64,000 nt of DNA, taken from assembly GCA_049664225.1 (NCBI GenBank), contig JBATEX010000075.1:12438-76437 (forward strand). The letters run 5' to 3'. Numbering within the stretch: the first letter of the stretch is position 1; every line of letters starts with the position of its first letter. The notes beneath the pieces were generated by a model that saw only the letters and a program-made list of their open reading frames with translations, had not been told where the DNA came from and ran no database searches. Source of the stretch: JAUVRX01 sp049664225. GTDB taxonomy: Bacteria; Acidobacteriota; Thermoanaerobaculia; Multivoradales; JAHEKO01. Below, in pieces: positions 60,201-64,000 of the stretch. The position numbers and the translations under genes are program-made.

Positions 60201-62302
60201 GTGCTGGAGTCGAGATCCACATCGTAGGAGAGGAAGGAAACAGGCGAACCGTTTTGATCGACATGTTGCGAGCTCTTGAGCGCACCGACTTCGTAGGTGT
60301 GATCGACACGGTAGATCCACTGGCTCGGGAAGTTCCATCCTTGGCCGGTAGACACGGCTTGCACATCGCCACCGTACCAGCGGGTGCTTGCGATCTGGCC
60401 GTGAGAGCCCTCGATATTTTCAATCAGCAGGTCATTGGCGCTTCTCGTGAAACCATGGGAAAGCTGACGGACGCCGCGGAGGAATCCGGTAGCGAGATCG
60501 AAATCGAACTCCTGTCGAGCCTGGGTCTCCCCCACGGCATTGGGATCTTCGATCTCGAGGTAGTCGAACACACCGAGCACCCAGGGCTCGCTGGGATCGA
60601 TCACTTGGTAGTCGTGGCCGCAGCAGTAGTTGTTGGTCTCCTGATTGACAGCGAAGACCCAAGGGCTGCGATTGAAGTGGGTGTAGCTGGTTCGGGTGTC
60701 CTCGGCTTCGGATCCGTCTCGGAAGTCACCCGAGGTGGTCATCTCTCGATAGTGCCCGAGACCGTCGAACTCGGAGAAGGACGCCTGGACGAAGTGATCG
60801 CCGTCGTCATGAAAGCGGGTCCGCGTCGACGCCACCCGCCGGTTGGTGTTGTACCACTTGTGCCGGTTCTCAGCGCCCGTTGCACTCGAGAGTTTGTCGT
60901 GCTCGAAGTTGACATAGGTGGAGCGGAGCTTGTCCCCCGAGCAGTTCATTCCGCTGCTCGAGCTCCAGACTTCGGTCGAGAGATAATTGCCTTCATCCTC
61001 AGTACGCCAGGAGAAGGGAAGCCCATACTCCCAGCCTCTCCAAGTGGAGGTGTCGAGATCCTTGGGGACCGCGAAGAAGTGCTTCGTACAGTCGCCCGTG
61101 GGGTAGACGACTTGCGTGCGAACCTCATCTCGGGGTGCGCTGCTCGGATAGAGCGAGGTCTTGTAGGTCCAGACCCCATCGACCGTTCCATCCGCCAGGT
61201 AGGTGGTCCGAGTCTCGACACCGGCGGAGGTGTCCGCGAAGGAGGAGCCCGTGGCGGGGAAGCTGTACTCCTGAAACTCCCATTCGACCTGCCCCTTCGT
61301 CGGCAGGGTCAGGCCATGGAGAAGTCCGGGCTTGTCGGGTGGTCCACAGACACTGTCGTGGTACCGGGGTGAGCCATCGGGCTCGAGCATCTCGATCGTG
61401 GACCCGTCGGGAGCCGTCACCTTCGTCAGAAACGGCATGCGAATCCGCTGGGCGTTGCCCGGGTAGTCGTCCTTGCAGCTGCGGCTCGATTTCACACTCT
61501 GGTACTCGAGACTGTAAACGGCCCGGGAGCCACCGACACTCTCGAGATCGACCTGAGTGACCTGGTTTCCGTCATGAGGGCCAATCCAGCAGCACTTCTT
61601 CTCGAGATGCACATAGTGGGTCCGACCGTATTGATCGGAGAGCGTCCAGAGTGTCTTGTCCGTGTTGTAGGTGATCTGCAGGTAGTTGCCGAAGCGGTCT
61701 TCGATTCTCTTGAGCACCCAACAGTCGGCGCACCCAGCGGTGCGGAAAGTGTGAATCGTGCCGTCGGGAAACTCGATGAGTCGCTTGTTGTTGCTGATCT
61801 TCGTCATCCGCAGGTAGCTGCCGTCCCGCGTGTAGCGAACATTCACGTCGCCGCCCTCTTCCCCACTGTGCAGGTTCTGGTAGAAGTGATGCGCACTGCC
61901 GTCGCCCGCCAAATACATCCAGCGGTCAGAAGCGTTGATCGGCGTGTCCTCCGGCGCGTAGAGCTGTCCTAGAGAGACCGTCCAGCCGAGGCCCGCATTG
62001 AAGATTGGGTTGGGATTGGCCTCGACGTAAATCTCCCAGTTCTCCCAGATCTGCTGGTAAAGCCAGATATTGCTGTTGTAGGTCAGGTTCAAGCCAGGAA
62101 GCCCGAGCGGAAAGGATACACTCAGGGCACCGTTGAAAAGGCTGACGTTATCGACCGGGCCGGCCTGAAAGCTGCCCCCTTCGATGCCCAGTGACTGGTT
62201 TGGGTTCCACTGTGCTCTCACTACACCGGTCGCACCAAGCAAGAGTAGACCGGTGAGAAGACTGACCGTGAACAGAAACGACCACTTGGTTCGAGATTTC
62301 AT
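57248..62302 (-). CDS. secreted RHS/YD-repeat protein with glycine-rich toxin-like tip
   Basis: 1684 residues from the ATG at 62302 (GGAGAG upstream). Sec signal (LLLGATGVVRAQ), an N-terminal beta-rich part with NLTYNSNIWLYQ and tens of YD-type repeats (YTYDPFGNLTGV, YTYDALSRL, FVYDALGRNVQI), then the RHS core end HLDHLGTPRRVTDSAGNLLY ... LNRYAYVMGNPINLTDPTGL. The last 234 residues (57251-57952) are the variable tip: linker PTPEKPGEGGAGG, a Cys (QDCSQ), then hydrophobic glycine-rich segments (LFGAVGFVLGIAGRIAG, GGWVVGGGLSGYILFGG) and the end GGGDCG. The signal peptide rather than a PAAR/VgrG domain points to export by Sec. A pore-type toxin is inferred. Confidence 0.85.
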   Translation of the reverse strand: MKSRTKWSFLFTVSLLTGLLLLGATGVVRAQWNPNQSLGIEGGSFQAGPVDNVSLFNGALSVSFPLGLPGLNLTYNSNIWLYQQIWENWEIYVEANPNPIFNAGLGWTVSLGQLYAPEDTPINASDRWMYLAGDGSAHHFYQNLHSGEEGGDVNVRYTRDGSYLRMTKISNNKRLIEFPDGTIHTFRTAGCADCWVLKRIEDRFGNYLQITYNTDKTLWTLSDQYGRTHYVHLEKKCCWIGPHDGNQVTQVDLESVGGSRAVYSLEYQSVKSSRSCKDDYPGNAQRIRMPFLTKVTAPDGSTIEMLEPDGSPRYHDSVCGPPDKPGLLHGLTLPTKGQVEWEFQEYSFPATGSSFADTSAGVETRTTYLADGTVDGVWTYKTSLYPSSAPRDEVRTQVVYPTGDCTKHFFAVPKDLDTSTWRGWEYGLPFSWRTEDEGNYLSTEVWSSSSGMNCSGDKLRSTYVNFEHDKLSSATGAENRHKWYNTNRRVASTRTRFHDDGDHFVQASFSEFDGLGHYREMTTSGDFRDGSEAEDTRTSYTHFNRSPWVFAVNQETNNYCCGHDYQVIDPSEPWVLGVFDYLEIEDPNAVGETQARQEFDFDLATGFLRGVRQLSHGFTRSANDLLIENIEGSHGQIASTRWYGGDVQAVSTGQGWNFPSQWIYRVDHTYEVGALKSSQHVDQNGSPVSFLSYDVDLDSSTGAVLTSRDPSGFATSYVYDPAGRVSEIVPQAGSRTVFTYTNASASNPASVLVDRMNNAGTSSRVQRETIFDDFGRAWLEREQQAGGVWAERETLYNPRGWPLSVSSLGDLSVKTLYLDYDPFGRATTIRPPDGPSHDVSLLYSGIREVRQLSSVATAPGVESLAERLQRYDAQGRLWQVAESSAPGGGEVLTTMAYDVGSQPSWIRMATQSAPILEQERSFIYDNRGFLLSETQPEKGSQGNGSVFYSGYDPWGNVGTIVDGPNQLSFVYDALGRNVQIDDATAARPMVELAYDGAAGLGEGKLWQATRHNYVDLPRTPVGEEDVRVVETYTYSGLAGRVSERTTEVLPQGYSFSQSFVYHFLGPTARLTYPDCLHAACPQDEPNRTLQYAFTKGWLKRVEGFTDNITYHPNRLFSEIPHLNGVSDVQDVDPSGVPRTYSLSAEDSGGSLWNWGPYAYDGSGNISGIAGESYLYDEVGRLTSGTASGYSENYTYDPFGNLTGVEASTPGGMVQLRAIMVSPATNRLLTASYDAAGNMTDWNGTTYTYDALSRLTRQEAGSLSWTHLYTAGGERLWTIHEPGGMSALEETVSLRDLSGKVLRQYEVSSGLGNDEWRWKRDMIYGNGRLVSSVHPGGEVRHYHLDHLGTPRRVTDSAGNLLYQHDYLPYGEEVTDSGQNQFPLKYTGHERDSGYTGTLDDLDYMHARYYSPFLARFGRVDPLRGSPAAPQSLNRYAYVMGNPINLTDPTGLGPRSGGFGFYIESKSTFLEYGVYHDMWYWGWLFLQVFGGGGGDPLEAALAEREAGHDPSSIILAERVVVEPTPEKPGEGGAGGEGGTGNTEVGAGEGEAAQDCSQIRISFAGTSQVPVYPVGGQLSAEAGDYNRLTLFGAVGFVLGIAGRIAGESSLSAPSDGFLSWQLGPAPEDGFQVRAGGVIIVPLLPGYAIEGVTHSGGDTLRGGWVVGGGLSGYILFGGQKTFGGGDCG

Positions 62303-62324
62303 CGTTCGCTCTCCTTTCTGTCCA

Positions 62325-62972
62325 CTAGGGCACCAGACGAACGGCAAACACGGCCATCCGCCGAGGGTTGATACCGATGATCACGTCGTTGACAGCGACC
62401 TCTGACAAGACCAGCCCGCGGCCGCTCAGGTCTTCGGCCTCGTCGAGCCGTACACGGACAGCGCCGTTGTCGTCGGAGTCGTCGTCTGCCGGACCACCGT
62501 CCGTTACTATGACTCGCCAGGCAGACACCTCGGGGCGCACCAAGACCACGAACAAACGCTTGCTCTTTGCAGTCAGACGGTTGAGCAGGCCGTCGGGCCC
62601 TACTGCGAGTCCTTTCGAGACGTCGAAGGTCTTTTCCCGAAGCGGGAATCCTTCGGGCGCCGCGAGGGCAAACTCCCCGGTCATCGCGTCGACTACGGTC
62701 CAGATCGACTTCTGCGGGACTGCTCGGTCGAGGTTGAGCTCTGCCGAGCCATCGACTCCATCCGCGCGAATCACCCGAGCCCTGGGAACCACGCGCTCGG
62801 CCCAGGGAATCGCCACTCTGGCAACGCCGAAGACGACCGCATGCTCCCCAGGAGTCAGTCCGGTCACCCGGACCTGGTCGGGAAGGAAGTGGATCTGGGG
62901 TTGGGCAGTGGATGCTGCGGCCGTGTACAGGCCCATCAGCCCAGCGAGGAAGAGGATCACCGTCGTTCTCAT
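62325..62972 (-). CDS. exported protein of unknown function upstream of the RHS gene
   Basis: 215 residues with signal peptide (YTAAASTAQ). IHFLPDQVRVTGLTPGEHAV and FGVARVAIPWAERVV look like an Ig-like or beta-sandwich start; DGVDGSAELNLDRAVPQKSI and WTVVDAMTGEFALAAPEG follow, with an acidic DDDSDDN stretch near the C-terminus. It ends 22 bases before the RHS start and is probably in its operon. No family recognised; a chaperone or anchoring partner of the RHS protein would fit. Its 5' end is duplicated at 49222-49371. Confidence 0.68.
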   Translation of the reverse strand: MRTTVILFLAGLMGLYTAAASTAQPQIHFLPDQVRVTGLTPGEHAVVFGVARVAIPWAERVVPRARVIRADGVDGSAELNLDRAVPQKSIWTVVDAMTGEFALAAPEGFPLREKTFDVSKGLAVGPDGLLNRLTAKSKRLFVVLVRPEVSAWRVIVTDGGPADDDSDDNGAVRVRLDEAEDLSGRGLVLSEVAVNDVIIGINPRRMAVFAVRLVP

Positions 62973-63553
62973 CGAGGCCCTCCTTTCAAAAGACGATCGC
63001 TATTCGCTCGGCCTTTACTCGAGGACTCGTGACTAGGCTGCGTCCTGTCAGAGGCCTGAGCAACCCGCCGATTTCCGGATCACTAACGAGAATAGGGGCT
63101 GGTGAAATGGGGTCAAGTCCCCAATTGGGGTGTCACTCAACCAGGGGACACAGGCCGCAGAGCGTTAAGAGCTCACAGGAGAGCCCGTCGGACCGGAGCA
63201 CCAGAAGTACGTGAATGACAACCCCGCAGCGGGAGGAGACATCGAGTTTGCGGAAGACCCGGCGGGTGTAGGTGCGGACCGTGTGCTCCGAGATGCCGAG
63301 CTCGCGCGCGATCCTGGCTGTGCCGTGATCGCGGAGAAGCCCCTGGACAATTTGAAATTCCCTTGCGGAGAGTCCCAACACTCGAGCCACGTCGGACCAC
63401 GCTGCATCGCTTCTTGTCTGCCATCTCGTGATTGCCATCAAACCCTCCTAGATATCCCCTGATGGACTGGCTTGACCGACAAAGCAAGCGCATAGCCAGG
63501 TTCAGACGCTGCACTGCACGTCTGTTGGTCTATCGAGGAGAGCGAAACGTTAC
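62823..63553. repeat. island-flanking direct repeat, copy B
   Basis: 731 bases matching 49222-49926 in the same orientation; this copy keeps the 27 bases lost from copy A and the TAC codon in the exported-protein gene, and so appears to be the functional version. Confidence 0.88.
63133..63438 (-). CDS. single-domain LuxR/FixJ-type HTH regulator
   Basis: 101 residues from the ATG at 63438, behind AGGAGGG. It consists of little more than a GerE-type HTH: VLGLSAREFQIVQGLLRDHG then IARELGISEHTVRTYTRRVF and RKLDVSSRCGVVIHV. No receiver or ligand domain is present, as in small NarL-like regulators. The C-terminal ELLTLCGLCPLVE has two cysteines that could act as a redox switch. It lies 160 bases upstream of the exported-protein/RHS operon in the same direction, so it is a candidate regulator of the island. 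Confidence 0.78.
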   Translation of the reverse strand: MAITRWQTRSDAAWSDVARVLGLSAREFQIVQGLLRDHGTARIARELGISEHTVRTYTRRVFRKLDVSSRCGVVIHVLLVLRSDGLSCELLTLCGLCPLVE

Positions 63554-63693
63554 GGAGATCGACAAAGCCGGTTGGACCCTGGGCCCTCCGCAAATATCCA
63601 CGGTCTGGAGGAGGTTCATCCGAGGCCTCAGATTTCCGGGGAGAGCTCCGAGTATGGCCCTCCATCAGTTCTCCAGGCCACCCGAACGGGCAT

Positions 63694-63778
63694 CCAGGGT
63701 TCGGCGTGGGGACCTCACAGGGGGTTGGTTGCCGTGGAAGGGAGGATAGCCCCCTGGGGGTCCCACGTCGGACCCAGG
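63694..63778. repeat. long hairpin element, copy 2
   Basis: Imperfect arms of about 18-20 bases (63697-63715 with 63759-63777) plus inner CAGGGGG/CCCCCTG pairing. The loop-side block GGAAGGGAGGATAGCCCCCT matches the element at 50200-50287, whereas the outer arms differ yet remain complementary. It is about 140 bases outside copy B of the flanking repeat, as copy 1 is about 270 bases outside copy A. Confidence 0.65.
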
Positions 63779-64000
63779 TCAACCTTAGCCAGCGAGAGCC
63801 GCTGTGGTCTTGGGCCACGCACGAGGCTCTCCCCCGTCGTCCTGGGCCTCCGGCTGGAGACCTCGTACGCGGCCTTGCACCTCAATGACGCTGGGAATCG
63901 GCCCCTTTGCCCCTACGCCCCTAAGCCCCGGCTTCCCATTGCCTCACTGCCTCAAAGAGCAGCCGAAGGCACGACGGCTGATCAACCCCCAGGGTGGGAG
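63779..64000. other. right edge of the window, nothing recognised
   Basis: 222 bases with no gene, repeat or structure I can support; a tail of C-rich sequence with several CCCC runs continues to the edge. Confidence 0.35.

Noticed and set aside
60254..61372. 372-codon plus-strand frame inside the RHS gene
   Set aside because: Shadow of the YD-repeat coding strand; no start signal.
63432..63888. Short plus-strand frames at the right end
   Set aside because: They cross the regulator start and the hairpin element and lack ribosome sites.

Overview
The window is 64 kb of GC-rich bacterial chromosome from a Gram-negative: there are outer-membrane porin, lipoprotein-sorting-like and lipid A / O-antigen type genes, and many signal peptides. 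A reaction-centre-type cytochrome c, a very large BNR/VPS10-like protein, an M28 peptidase with PA domain and proteins ending in a DGFESG motif are typical of Acidobacteriota (Thermoanaerobaculia-like lineages). That assignment is inference from gene content only. I found no rRNA, tRNA or CRISPR array.

Layout. 0-9.4 kb: a minus-strand envelope-modification operon of three ATGA-overlapping genes (sulfatase-fold transferase, GT2, ArnT-like), then asnB, an O-antigen ligase-like protein and a porin. 9.5-28.8 kb: mostly intact housekeeping or secreted-protein genes (sugar dehydrogenase, cytochrome c, PilZ, ParA, M28 peptidase, membrane glycosyltransferase, BNR protein, two LolA-like or related periplasmic proteins, GH113-like, Mur-ligase-like, amidohydrolase, ATP-grasp). 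29-39 kb: a scrap-yard of mobile DNA. It holds a lone integron gene cassette with a textbook attC, a REP-associated tyrosine transposase (RAYT) element, IS91 and IS3 remnants, and the broken genes they left (GbsR-like regulator, haem-binding protein, FG-GAP protein, protein kinase, ABC transporter, M23 peptidase). An FeS-type photolyase sits between them. 39-48.6 kb: spermidine-dehydrogenase-like flavoprotein, DUF427, an octahaem HAO-like cytochrome with DUF3224, an NTF2-like lipoprotein and a class II photolyase, then a MbnH-like dihaem enzyme with a TPR partner.

49.2-63.6 kb is the most unusual part: a minus-strand secreted RHS/YD-repeat island bracketed by two ~0.7 kb direct repeats. It has one intact 1684-residue RHS protein, a decayed second RHS 3' end with a different C-terminal tip, and a third orphan tip. 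The three tips share a glycine-rich, alternating-hydrophobic C-terminal region and a cysteine two or three residues from the end. Each tip is followed at once by a pair of ~100-residue proteins with two membrane segments, all six belonging to one family. I read this as a polymorphic, probably membrane-acting RHS toxin system with paired membrane immunity proteins and silent replacement cassettes. The module reading comes from the sequence; the toxin/immunity function is inference. A single-domain LuxR-type regulator lies upstream, and its duplicate at the other end has lost nine residues of the helix-turn-helix.

Five traces of one RAYT family (a full element, three derivatives and isolated ends) are scattered from 29 to 54 kb. 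One derivative truncates trmH and another truncates the third RHS tip, so this element has been shaping the region.
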